A stretch of 64,000 nt of DNA from positions 1,860,001 through 1,924,000 of the forward strand of contig JBMNLP010000001.1 in assembly GCA_050952845.1 (NCBI GenBank), read 5' to 3'. Origin of the DNA: JAGVSV01 sp050952845 (GTDB lineage Bacteria > Bacillota > Clostridia > Christensenellales > Aristaeellaceae). Below are positions 34,433 to 42,365 of this stretch, in pieces; the first letter of the stretch is position 1; each line of letters begins with the position of its first letter. The notes beneath the pieces are model-generated. The model was not told the DNA's origin. It saw only the letters and a list, made by a program, of their open reading frames with translations, and made no database searches. The position numbers and the translations under genes are program-made.

Positions 34433-35014
34433 TCAAGCAAGAAATCCATCGATGGCAGACAACAGCTGGTCCCTTCCTTCGCCCGTCTGTGATGAATAGG
34501 CAATCAACTCCCACGGCTGAACCGCCAGCGTGCGATAGATGGGCATCAGGCTGCGCTGGCGGGCAGCGCGGGATACTTTGTCCGCTTTGGTCGCCACCGT
34601 AATAAAGGGAATGCCGCGCTGCCTGAGGTACGTGTTCATGGTGACGTCATCGCGGGTAGGCTCATGACGGATGTCCACCAAGTGGATCACCGCGCGCAGC
34701 GTGTCCGCCCCTTCAAAATAGCCGGACGTCATGTCCGCCCAACGGTGGATTTCTGCCTTGCCCACCTTGGCATAGCCATACCCCGGCAGGTCGATCAGGT
34801 GGTAAGCGTCATTGATCAGAAACACATTGATCAGCCTTGTTTTGCCGGGCGTGCCGCTGGTCTTAGCCAGTCCCTTTATACGGCAGAGGCTGTTGATCAG
34901 CGTGCTTTTGCCCACGTTGCTCCGCCCGACGACAGCAATCTGCGGCAGCCCGATGCCGGGGAAGGAGCCATACTCGGGAAGACTGATAATAAACCGTGCA
35001 GTATCAATGGGCAT
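34433..35014 (-). CDS. engB: Ribosome biogenesis GTPase EngB (YihA/YsxC)
   Basis: A 193-residue GTPase needed for late assembly of the 50S ribosomal subunit. G1 GRSNVGKS (30-37), G2 SGTPGKTR, G3 DLPGYGYA, G4 TKAD (VATKADKV) and G5 YSSQTG are in order. Length is typical (about 195). It overlaps the end of lon by 11 bases and ends the tig-clpP-clpX-lon-engB run, an arrangement common to Bacillus and clostridia. No terminator is visible between it and the glm promoter 45 bases further on. Confidence 0.96.
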   Translation of the reverse strand: MPIDTARFIISLPEYGSFPGIGLPQIAVVGRSNVGKSTLINSLCRIKGLAKTSGTPGKTRLINVFLINDAYHLIDLPGYGYAKVGKAEIHRWADMTSGYFEGADTLRAVIHLVDIRHEPTRDDVTMNTYLRQRGIPFITVATKADKVSRAARQRSLMPIYRTLAVQPWELIAYSSQTGEGRDQLLSAIDGFLA

Positions 35015-37355
35015 GTCCGTCTCCCGTCAGCGCCAGCTCGATGACCCGGTCGACGCCTGCTGCATACTCAATGTTGAAATGATCCTGGATGTACTGCGGG
35101 ATTTCTTCAACATCCTTGGCATTGTCCCGGGGCAGTATCAGCGTCTTGATGTCAGCACGGTAGGCAGCCAGCATCTTCTCCTTTACGCCGCCAATGGGCA
35201 GCACCCGGCCGCCCAGGGTCACCTCGCCTGTCATCGCGACGTCCTGCCTGACAGGTCTGCCTGTCAGCGCGGATACCAGCGCGGTTGTCATCGTAACACC
35301 AGCCGATGGGCCATCCTTGGGAATCGCACCTTCAGGCACGTGGATGTGAATGTCCAACTTCTGATGAAAATCCTCTGCGATGTTCAGCTCCTGCCTGTGT
35401 GCGCGCACCCAGCTGAGCGCCGCCTGGCCGCTCTCCTTCATCACATCGCCCAGGTGGCCTGTCAGCGTCAGCTTGCCTGTGCCCGTCATCACCACGCACT
35501 CGACAGCCAGCATCTCGCCGCCCACTTCGGTATACGCCAAGCCGTTGACGATGCCCACCAGCGGCTTCTTCTGCAGCTGGTCGCGCAGATAGCGCTCGGC
35601 GCCCAGGTACCTTCTGGCGGTAGCAAGATCAACCGTGATGCTTTTCTGCCCCTTGTCCAGCATGTCGACGGCGGCTTTCCGCACCACCTTGGCCAGCGTT
35701 CGCGACAGCGTCCTGACGCCGGCTTCCCTTGTATAGCCCTCGATGATGAACTTCAGCGCGTCGTCCTTGATGCGGACGCTCCGGCGCGGCAAGCCGTTCT
35801 CCTCAATCTGCTTTCTGATCAGGTGCAGCTTGGCAATGTGCAGCTTCTCCTCCTCGGTATAGCTGGGCACCTCGATGATCTCCATCCGGTCGCGCAGCGG
35901 CGGCGGGATCTGCTCGATGGTGTTGGCGGTTGTCACAAACATTACGCGGGACAGGTCAAAGGGCAGCTCCAGGTAATGGTCCCGGAACGTAGCATTCTGC
36001 TCGCTGTCCAGCACCTCCAGCATGGCGCTGGCGGGATCTCCCCGGAAGTCGTTGCCCATCTTGTCCACTTCGTCGAACAGGAAAACAGGGTTCATGGAGC
36101 CGGCGCGCTTGATGCCCGATATGATGCGCCCGGGGATGGCGCCGATATACGTCCTGCGGTGCCCGAATATCTCCGCTTCGTCGCGGACGCCGCCCAGGGA
36201 CATCTGGATGAACTTCCTGCCCATGGCGCGCGCCACCGCCTTGACGATGGACGTCTTACCCACGCCGGGCGGTCCCACAAAGCAGAGGATAGGCCCGCGC
36301 ATCGAAGCGGCAGGGTCTTCCTTCAGGCGCATACCGAACACGGCTAAGTGCTCAATGATCCGCTCCTTGACGTTCTTCATGCCATAATGGTCCTCGTCGA
36401 GGATTTTCCTGGCGCGGTCGAGGGACGTCTGGTCCTTGGTGTACTTACCCCAGGGCAGGTCCAAGATCCAGTCCAGGTAGGTTTCGGTCACGTTGATCTC
36501 AGGCGTACCCGGCACCATGCGCGACAGCCGGTCGATTTCCTTCTCGGCTTTTTCGCGGGCTTCCTCGTTCAGAGGTGTCTTTTCAAGCCGGGCGCGGTAT
36601 GACTCGATGTCGTCCAAGTCATCCTCGCCCAACTCCTCCTGGATGGCCTTCATCTGCTCGCGCAGGTAATAGTCCTTCTGATTTTTATCGATCTGCGACT
36701 TGATGCGCATCTGCACGACTTTTTCCACGCCGGCAAACTTAATCTCCCGGGCCAGGCATACACAGAGCGCTTCAAGGCGCTCCTTGTCCCCAATGGTCTC
36801 CAGGATGACCTTCCTGTCTTCGGTCTGGTTGAGGGCATTGGCCGCGATCATGTCAGCCAGCTCGTCTGGCCTGGTTACCGCCTTCACAGAACGGAGCAGC
36901 TCACCTGATACCCGCCCGCTGACCTCAGCGTATTTTTCGAAATAATCCAGCGTGATGCGGACCAGCGCCGTCAATTCAGGCGTGATCATGTCAGGCGTCA
37001 ACGGAGGAATCGGCGCAACCTCCGCCATCCAAGCCTCCTGATCCTGGTCCATGCGCAGGAGTTTCGCCCTGCTTTCCCCTTCCGCCAGCACGCGCAGGTT
37101 GTTGCCCGGCAGGTGCAGCACCTGGCGCAGCCTGGCGATGGTGCCCACTTGATAGAGGTCCTCCTGCCCGGGATCTTCGACCTCTATGTCATGCTGGGTG
37201 ACAATAAATACCTTCTGGTCCTCCTGCATCGCCTTTTCCATCGATGCGACGGATTTACCACGGCCCACATCAAAGTGCAGCACGGTATGCGGAAACACAA
37301 TCATGCCGCGCAGCGGCAGCATGGGCAACTGCAGCGTTTCGGTTATTTGCTTCAT
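35004..37355 (-). CDS. lon: ATP-dependent protease Lon (endopeptidase La)
   Basis: 783 residues. The N-terminal substrate-binding domain (PMLPLRGMIVFPHTVLHFDVGR) and a coiled-coil region (YYLREQMKAIQEELGEDD) are followed by the AAA module with Walker A GPPGVGKTS and Walker B FLFDEVDKM. The C-terminal serine protease has the catalytic Ser in KDGPSAGVTM and Lys in GGVKEKMLAA. It degrades misfolded and regulatory proteins in the cytoplasm. ATG 37355 follows AGGAGGATT; the upstream reading to 37394 is non-coding. Located behind clpX, 116 bases away, with possible promoter-like AT-rich sequence between. Confidence 0.97.
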   Translation of the reverse strand: MKQITETLQLPMLPLRGMIVFPHTVLHFDVGRGKSVASMEKAMQEDQKVFIVTQHDIEVEDPGQEDLYQVGTIARLRQVLHLPGNNLRVLAEGESRAKLLRMDQDQEAWMAEVAPIPPLTPDMITPELTALVRITLDYFEKYAEVSGRVSGELLRSVKAVTRPDELADMIAANALNQTEDRKVILETIGDKERLEALCVCLAREIKFAGVEKVVQMRIKSQIDKNQKDYYLREQMKAIQEELGEDDLDDIESYRARLEKTPLNEEAREKAEKEIDRLSRMVPGTPEINVTETYLDWILDLPWGKYTKDQTSLDRARKILDEDHYGMKNVKERIIEHLAVFGMRLKEDPAASMRGPILCFVGPPGVGKTSIVKAVARAMGRKFIQMSLGGVRDEAEIFGHRRTYIGAIPGRIISGIKRAGSMNPVFLFDEVDKMGNDFRGDPASAMLEVLDSEQNATFRDHYLELPFDLSRVMFVTTANTIEQIPPPLRDRMEIIEVPSYTEEEKLHIAKLHLIRKQIEENGLPRRSVRIKDDALKFIIEGYTREAGVRTLSRTLAKVVRKAAVDMLDKGQKSITVDLATARRYLGAERYLRDQLQKKPLVGIVNGLAYTEVGGEMLAVECVVMTGTGKLTLTGHLGDVMKESGQAALSWVRAHRQELNIAEDFHQKLDIHIHVPEGAIPKDGPSAGVTMTTALVSALTGRPVRQDVAMTGEVTLGGRVLPIGGVKEKMLAAYRADIKTLILPRDNAKDVEEIPQYIQDHFNIEYAAGVDRVIELALTGDGHAH

Positions 37356-37471
37356 GGTAGAATCCTCCTGTAGAAAATGCCTCTCCTCGCCCATGATGGC
37401 GGGAAGAGGTCATGTCGAGCAGCATAGAGTGGATACTGTATACTAAATGCCAAAGATAAACGAGCTTGGTA

Positions 37472-38773
37472 TTACGAAGCATCCTCGGCGGCAGACCGTT
37501 GCGTGCTTTTCCTGGGTTTAGCCTGAGGTGATGCCGGCTGTTTTCTGACCATGTCAGGCGCTACGTCCCCGGTAATCACCTCTGCTGTTACAATGCATTG
37601 GTCGACATCCTTCAGGTCGGGCAGTTCAAACATGGTATCGATCAGCGCTGCCTCGATGATGGCACGCAAGCCCCGTGCGCCTGTTTTGCGCAGGATGGCT
37701 TCGTCGGCGATGGCATTCAATGCCTCCTCAGTAAACGCCAGCGCAACGTCATCCAACTCGAACAGGCGCTGGTATTGCTTGACCAGCGCGTTCTTAGGCT
37801 CGGTCAGGATACGGATCAGGGCACTGCGATCGAGCGAATCCAGCGTCAGCACAACGGGCAGCCTGCCCACCAGCTCCGGAATCAATCCATACTTGACCAG
37901 GTCCTCGGGGCGGACATGCTTTAAGGTTTCGCTGACGGGCGTGTTCTCCCTGTCCTCCAGCTTGGCGCCAAAACCCAGGACGCGGCTGCCCAACCGCGTG
38001 GACACAATGGACTCCAGCCCATCGAACGCACCCCCGCAGATAAACAGGATGTTGGTGGTGTCGATCTGCAGGCATTCCTGCTGGGGGTGTTTGCGGCCGC
38101 CCTGTGGCGGTACGTTTGCCACCGTGCCCTCGAGTATTTTCAGCAGCGCCTGCTGAACGCCCTCACCGCTGACATCGCGGGTGATGGACGGATTCTCGCT
38201 TTTGCGGGATATCTTGTCGATCTCATCGATGTATATGATGCCCTGCTCGGCTGCGGCAATATCGCCGTCCGCTGCTTGGATCAACCGAAGCAGGATATTT
38301 TCTACGTCCTCGCCCACATAGCCGGCCTCGGTCAGCGAGGTGGCATCAGCGATGGCAAACGGCACGTTGAGGATCTTGGCCAGTGTCTGCGCCAGGTATG
38401 TTTTACCTGTGCCCGTTGAGCCCAGCACCAGAATGTTGGACTTTTGCAGCTCCACATCGTCGGTGCGGCGTTTGGAACGAATGCGCTTGTAGTGATTATA
38501 TACCGCCACGCACATCGCGCGTTTTGCACGCTCCTGCCCGATGACATATTCATCCAGCGTCACCTTGATCTCGCTGGGCGTCATGGTCTTGCCGCCCGAC
38601 GGCTTTTTAACGCGACCAGCCGGGACCTCATCGATGATGTCTGCGCAAAGCGCCACGCACTCATCGCAGATATAGGCGTTGGGGCCGGCAATCAGCCGAT
38701 CGACCTCAGATTGTGACTTGCCGCAAAAACTGCATCGGTGCACCTTGCGCGGCTCGTAGGGTTCCTTAGGCAT
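37472..38773 (-). CDS. clpX: ATP-dependent Clp protease ATP-binding subunit ClpX
   Basis: A 433-residue AAA+ unfoldase that feeds substrates to ClpP. An N-terminal zinc-binding domain has C14, C17, C36 and C39 (CSFC, CDEC). Walker A is GSTGTGKT, Walker B IIYIDEID, and the pore and ClpP-binding IGF-type loop lie in the large domain (LGFGAKLED is close to the expected position). The start overlaps clpP by 8 bases. The C-terminal tail is basic and Ala-rich. A complete, ordinary ClpX. Confidence 0.97.
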   Translation of the reverse strand: MPKEPYEPRKVHRCSFCGKSQSEVDRLIAGPNAYICDECVALCADIIDEVPAGRVKKPSGGKTMTPSEIKVTLDEYVIGQERAKRAMCVAVYNHYKRIRSKRRTDDVELQKSNILVLGSTGTGKTYLAQTLAKILNVPFAIADATSLTEAGYVGEDVENILLRLIQAADGDIAAAEQGIIYIDEIDKISRKSENPSITRDVSGEGVQQALLKILEGTVANVPPQGGRKHPQQECLQIDTTNILFICGGAFDGLESIVSTRLGSRVLGFGAKLEDRENTPVSETLKHVRPEDLVKYGLIPELVGRLPVVLTLDSLDRSALIRILTEPKNALVKQYQRLFELDDVALAFTEEALNAIADEAILRKTGARGLRAIIEAALIDTMFELPDLKDVDQCIVTAEVITGDVAPDMVRKQPASPQAKPRKSTQRSAAEDAS

Positions 38774-39362
38774 CTTTCACCTCAATGGCCCTGGGCTGGT
38801 AAATTTCGTCGATGATGCCATACTCCAGCGCTTCGGTTGCGGACATGAAATAGTCGCGCTCCACGTCCCTGGCAACGCGCTCGATGTCCTGCCCGGTCAT
38901 CTCGGCGATCATCCGCGTCATTTTTTCCTTGGTTTTCAGCAGCCATTCGGCACGGATTGTTACATCCGTTGCTTGGCCTTCGGCGCTGCCGGAGGGCTGG
39001 TGGATCATCACTTCGCTGTTGGGCAGCGCCATGCGCTTGCCTTTATCGCCCGCCATCAGCAAAAAGGCACCCATAGAGGCAGCCATGCCGATGCAGACGG
39101 TGCGGACGGGTGATTTGATGTAGCGCATGGTGTCGAAGATCGCCATGCCGGCCGTGACCGACCCGCCCGGGCTGTTGATATACAGCGAAATGTCAGCATT
39201 GGCGTTTTCCATTTCAAGGAAAAGCAGCTGTGCGACGATGGTGTTAGCCATGGTGTCGTGAATGGGGCCTGCTAAAAACACAATGCGGTCCTTCAGCAGC
39301 CTGGAATATATGTCATAGGACCTTTCGCCTATGCCGGTTCTTTCTACAACGTAGGGGATCAT
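38766..39362 (-). CDS. clpP: ATP-dependent Clp protease proteolytic subunit ClpP
   Basis: 198 residues, the standard size of this barrel-forming serine protease. The catalytic Ser lies in GMAASMGAFLL, the His in MIHQPSG and the Asp in the ERDYFMSA region. The N-terminal IPYVVERTGIGERSYDIYSRLL and LYINSPGGSVTAGMAI are conserved. It lies 27 bases after tig and overlaps clpX, so chaperone and protease are produced together. No CtsR-type operator was recognised upstream. Confidence 0.97.
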   Translation of the reverse strand: MIPYVVERTGIGERSYDIYSRLLKDRIVFLAGPIHDTMANTIVAQLLFLEMENANADISLYINSPGGSVTAGMAIFDTMRYIKSPVRTVCIGMAASMGAFLLMAGDKGKRMALPNSEVMIHQPSGSAEGQATDVTIRAEWLLKTKEKMTRMIAEMTGQDIERVARDVERDYFMSATEALEYGIIDEIYQPRAIEVKDA

Positions 39363-39389
39363 GTTGTCCTCCCTCCCGGCTTCTCCGGG

Positions 39390-40880
39390 TTATTCCTCTG
39401 CAGCAGGCTCCTTCTTCTTGGTAGTTTTCCTGCTTGTTTTTGGTTTGGGAGCAGGCTGTGCCTCCTCCTTATCATCGGTTGCTTCGTCCTGGTTGTCAAG
39501 CGCTTCGTCCAGTGTTTCTTCCGCCGCTTCGCCCACCGCCTCAACAGCCTCCAGCACATCGGAAGCGGACAGCGTTTCATCAGACAGCTCCCTGTCGGTG
39601 ATGTCTGCGTTTTCGAGCAGCAGGTCGATTACCTTCCTGTTTTCTGCCATGTTCCGGAAGTACGGACGCCGGTCATCGGCGATGGTTTTCAGGAAAGCCT
39701 CAGGTTCCTGCCCAATCTGCCCGGCATATTTCCTGATCTCGGCGTCGATGTCCTCCTCGCCCGCGGCAATGCCCTCTGCTTTTTTGATGGCATCAATCAC
39801 CAGCTCAGCCTTGATGTTGGCGGTGGCTTCGCTTCTGTACATATCGCGCACATCGTCCTCGGACATGCCGGTATATTTCAAATAGTCATCATATTTGATG
39901 CCCTGGTAAGCCATGCGCATCTGCATGTTGCGGACCATGGACGATATCTCGTTATCTACCATGACGTCTGGGATATCGCAGTCCGCCGCGTCGGTCGCCT
40001 GCTGAAGCAGGTCATTCTCCAGCCGGTCGTCAGCCGTTCGGTCCCGCGCATCGGTCAACTCCTGCACAATGGCGTCCCGATAAGCCTCAAATGTGGTATG
40101 TTCAGAAACATCAGCCGCAAAATCGTCGTTCAACTCGGGCTTCAAGTCAGATGTGAGCCCGTGCAGCTTAACATGGAACACAGCTTCCTTGCCTGCCAGG
40201 TCATCCGCGTGGTATTCCTCCGGAAAAGTGACCGTGATATCCTTTTCCTCGCCCGGCATCATGCCGACCACCTGCTCCTCAAAGCCCGGGATGAAGCTGC
40301 CGCTGCCAAGAACGAGCTTATGGTGCTCTGCCTGGCCGCCATCAAACGCCACACCATCTACGGTGCCCAGATAATCGATGTCGGCGGTGTCGCCCTGCTC
40401 AGCCGCCCTGTCGGCAACATCCTGCTGGATGGTTGCCTTTCTGACATCGCGCTCTATGCGCGCGTCAATGGCCTCATCCGTCACAGCAGGCAGCAGCCGC
40501 TCTGCCTTCAAACCCTTGTATTCGCCCAGCGTCACATCCGGACGGACATAAACCTCAGCCGTAAACTTCAACTCCTGCCCTGAGCCGATTTGCTCCAGAT
40601 CGATCTCAGGCTGTCCAACCGGGTGCATGTCTTCCTTTTCGACAGCTTCTCTGTAGGCATCAGGGAATATCGCGTCAAAGGCATCCTCATAAAAGGTCGC
40701 TTCGCCGTACATCCTCTCAATCAACTTCCGGGGAGCTTTCCCTTTCCTGAAGCCGGGCACGCTGATGCGCTTGCGAAGCTTCAGGTATGCCTGCTGCATC
40801 GCTCCCTCAAACGCCTCAGCCGACACACGAAAGGTGAGCTTCGTTCTGTTGCTGGATATCTTTTCTGCCGTGTAATTCAT
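39390..40880 (-). CDS. tig: Trigger factor (ribosome-associated chaperone and peptidyl-prolyl isomerase)
   Basis: 496 residues. The ribosome-binding domain holds the signature VPGFRKGKAPRKLIERMYG (the GFRxGKxP loop docks on L23). The FKBP-type PPIase domain follows (DIDYLGTVDGVAFDGGQAE, GSGSFIPGFEEQVVGMMPGEE), then the helical C-terminal chaperone arms. The last 65 or so residues are an extra tail, acidic then Lys-rich (LDEALDNQDEATDDKEEA, then KPKTSRKTTKKK), beyond the usual 425-430 residue end. It leads the proteostasis operon from the promoter at 40946-40974. Confidence 0.95.
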   Translation of the reverse strand: MNYTAEKISSNRTKLTFRVSAEAFEGAMQQAYLKLRKRISVPGFRKGKAPRKLIERMYGEATFYEDAFDAIFPDAYREAVEKEDMHPVGQPEIDLEQIGSGQELKFTAEVYVRPDVTLGEYKGLKAERLLPAVTDEAIDARIERDVRKATIQQDVADRAAEQGDTADIDYLGTVDGVAFDGGQAEHHKLVLGSGSFIPGFEEQVVGMMPGEEKDITVTFPEEYHADDLAGKEAVFHVKLHGLTSDLKPELNDDFAADVSEHTTFEAYRDAIVQELTDARDRTADDRLENDLLQQATDAADCDIPDVMVDNEISSMVRNMQMRMAYQGIKYDDYLKYTGMSEDDVRDMYRSEATANIKAELVIDAIKKAEGIAAGEEDIDAEIRKYAGQIGQEPEAFLKTIADDRRPYFRNMAENRKVIDLLLENADITDRELSDETLSASDVLEAVEAVGEAAEETLDEALDNQDEATDDKEEAQPAPKPKTSRKTTKKKEPAAEE

Positions 40881-40909
40881 GGAACAACCTCCAACGCTTT
40901 GCGCAATCC

Positions 40910-40939
40910 GTGATTTTTATGCCTGAAGCGAAAAATCAC
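40910..40939 (-). promoter_or_regulatory. Stem-loop at the 5' end of the tig mRNA
   Basis: On the minus strand GTGATTTTT and AAAAATCAC form a perfect 9-bp stem with a 12-base loop. It starts at the predicted transcription start (about 7 bases after the -10), so the message would open with this hairpin, possibly stabilising it. Confidence 0.7.
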
Positions 40940-40945
40940 CTTAGT

Positions 40946-40974
40946 ATAGTAACATCCGCCTCGGGTCATTGCAA
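40946..40974 (-). promoter_or_regulatory. Promoter of the tig-clpP-clpX operon
   Basis: Minus strand TTGCAA (40969-40974), 17 bases, TACTAT (40946-40951). Confidence 0.7.
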
Positions 40975-41094
40975 GCGTTTTTCCGGGAATAGAGCACTTC
41001 GCACCACTTAAACAACTATTTTTCGCCGGATGCTGGCAGTATTCAAAACCACTGCCCCTGCTGCACAGGCAAGGATATGCCGCCCTTGCATATA

Positions 41095-41164
41095 ATACCA
41101 ACTTCAAACATGAACGCATCGTCGTTCCGGGTCTTTTGGATGCATTCATGTTTTACGTTGGTAT
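41095..41164. repeat. 70-bp near-palindrome (25-bp arms, 20-bp loop)
   Basis: Arms 41095-41119 and 41140-41164 match in 22 of 25 positions. The conserved blocks are ATACCAAC, AAACATGAA and GCAT on the left with their complements on the right. The transcript from either strand would fold into a long hairpin. There is no T-run after it, so it is not a standard terminator. It could be a regulatory RNA structure, a two-sided operator or a relic of a small mobile repeat. Confidence 0.9.
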
Positions 41165-41202
41165 AAGCCCTTTATGACGCTGATCTTCTGCAACTGTGCA
41201 CC

Positions 41203-41247
41203 GCATTTGTTTGCATTTGCTTGCATTTGCTTACACCGCATTTGTTG
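41203..41247 (+). repeat. 10-bp direct repeats GCATTTGYTT
   Basis: Three head-to-tail copies (41203-41212, 41213-41222, 41223-41232) and a fourth after a 5-base spacer (41238-41247). The wider unit CACCGCATTTGTT occurs at both ends. One helical turn per copy puts them on the same DNA face, which suits a multimeric regulator, though slippage is an alternative. Confidence 0.9.
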
Positions 41248-41361
41248 CTTTTTCTGAGGTCACGCCTATGAAAACAGCCGGCACTATGATACAATGAAGG
41301 TGTGTTTGCGCGGCAAACGCGATGTCACAACGGGCATGCCCGTAAGAAAAGGAGTTTATCA

Positions 41362-42357
41362 TTGAGCACGGCACGATTTGCACTGTTTATCGACCTGGAA
41401 AACTGCGGAGCCAAGGTCGAAACGCTGAACAATATCCTGGAAAAGGTCAAAATACGGGGCGATATCTTAGTGGGCAAAGTATACGGCTATACGGAGCGCT
41501 TCAGCGCACTGAAGGAAATTCTCCTGTCCAACACATTCAACGTCGTCCCCTCGCTGCGGCACGGCGTCGCACAGAAAAACAACGCCGACATCCTGCTGGT
41601 GCTTGACGCGATGGAAGTCGCCTACACCAACCCCCTCATCGACAGCTTTTGTATTGTATCCGGCGACAGCGACTATACGCCGCTGGTGGGCAAACTGAAG
41701 AACATGGGCAAATTTGTGCTTGGCATCTCCCGCAGCGAAGTGGCAAGCAAGATTTTTATCAATGCCTGCAATGAATTTCAATTTTTAGAATCCGTCGCCG
41801 TTCGCCGCACACCAACTTCATCCAAATCCAAAAAGAATGACGATGTGGTTGGCGATGACACCGCGCTGCTGAAGCTGATTGTCAGCATCCTGGATGAACA
41901 GGCGGACGATGACGAGATGTTCGCCAGCGAGCTCAAGGGCGTGTTGCTGAGGCTGCGGCCTGACTTCAACGAAAAATCGTATGGCTGTAACACATTTGGC
42001 AAATTGTTGACCAAGCTGTCGGCTGAATACGGCATGATACAGGTGCGCAACGACAACTACAACGTGATGGTGTCGCTGTCGGCAGAGCCTGCTGACAGCG
42101 GCAAAACCAGACCGCAGCTAACGCGGGAAAATTGGCAGGGTATCTTTCAGGAGCAGCTCAAGCGCTATCAGGACGACGGCTTTGAGCGCATCAACCCGAG
42201 CATACTCAAAGCCGATATCCAAAGCCTTTATCCCGATTTTACCGAAAAATCCATCGGCTTCAAGCGCTTCAGCGACTTATTGAAGGCGCTGGATAAGGAA
42301 AATATCCTGGCGCTGGAGATGGACGGGCAAAACAACATGCTGATCAAGATGTTATAG
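41362..42357 (+). CDS. NYN domain (PIN-like RNase) protein with two OST-HTH/LOTUS domains
   Basis: 331 residues. The N-terminal NYN/LabA-type nuclease fold spans about 1-145, with acidic residues in FALFIDLENCG, NADILLVLDAME and SGDSDYTPLV that would bind Mg2+. Two LOTUS (OST-HTH) modules of about 70 residues follow, each ending in the pattern PDFxEKSxGxxxFxxLLxxL (about 178-245 and 258-331). LOTUS modules bind RNA (for example G-quadruplex RNA) or partner helicases. A TTG start with AAAAGGAG is used; upstream in-frame codons look non-coding. Likely an RNA-processing enzyme; its target is unknown. A glycosyltransferase gene follows at once. Confidence 0.88.
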   Translation: MSTARFALFIDLENCGAKVETLNNILEKVKIRGDILVGKVYGYTERFSALKEILLSNTFNVVPSLRHGVAQKNNADILLVLDAMEVAYTNPLIDSFCIVSGDSDYTPLVGKLKNMGKFVLGISRSEVASKIFINACNEFQFLESVAVRRTPTSSKSKKNDDVVGDDTALLKLIVSILDEQADDDEMFASELKGVLLRLRPDFNEKSYGCNTFGKLLTKLSAEYGMIQVRNDNYNVMVSLSAEPADSGKTRPQLTRENWQGIFQEQLKRYQDDGFERINPSILKADIQSLYPDFTEKSIGFKRFSDLLKALDKENILALEMDGQNNMLIKML

Positions 42358-42365
42358 GAGAAAGT

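Larger units (their letters stand above)
40881..41361. other. 481-bp divergent intergenic region between tig and the NYN-LOTUS gene
   Basis: It holds the tig promoter with a 5' stem-loop on the left, a 70-bp near-palindrome in the middle, a set of 10-bp repeats, and a weak promoter plus small palindromes before the NYN-LOTUS gene on the right. It is unusually long for this compact region. No ORF with coding character and no recognisable RNA family was seen. Confidence 0.8.

Noticed and set aside
34812..36347. 511-codon plus-strand open frame
   Set aside because: It is wholly antisense to lon, whose motifs are complete. GC-rich codons create long antisense frames, and it has no ribosome site or family features.
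37340..37375. CATGAAGCAAAT and AGGAGGATT shared between the lon start and the glm promoter region
   Set aside because: At lon the sequence is a ribosome site plus coding start; the order and context differ, and no inverted repeat is present. Taken as coincidence.
41203..41247. Possible CRISPR array in the repeats near the NYN gene
   Set aside because: Repeat units are only 10 bp with no spacers and no cas genes nearby.
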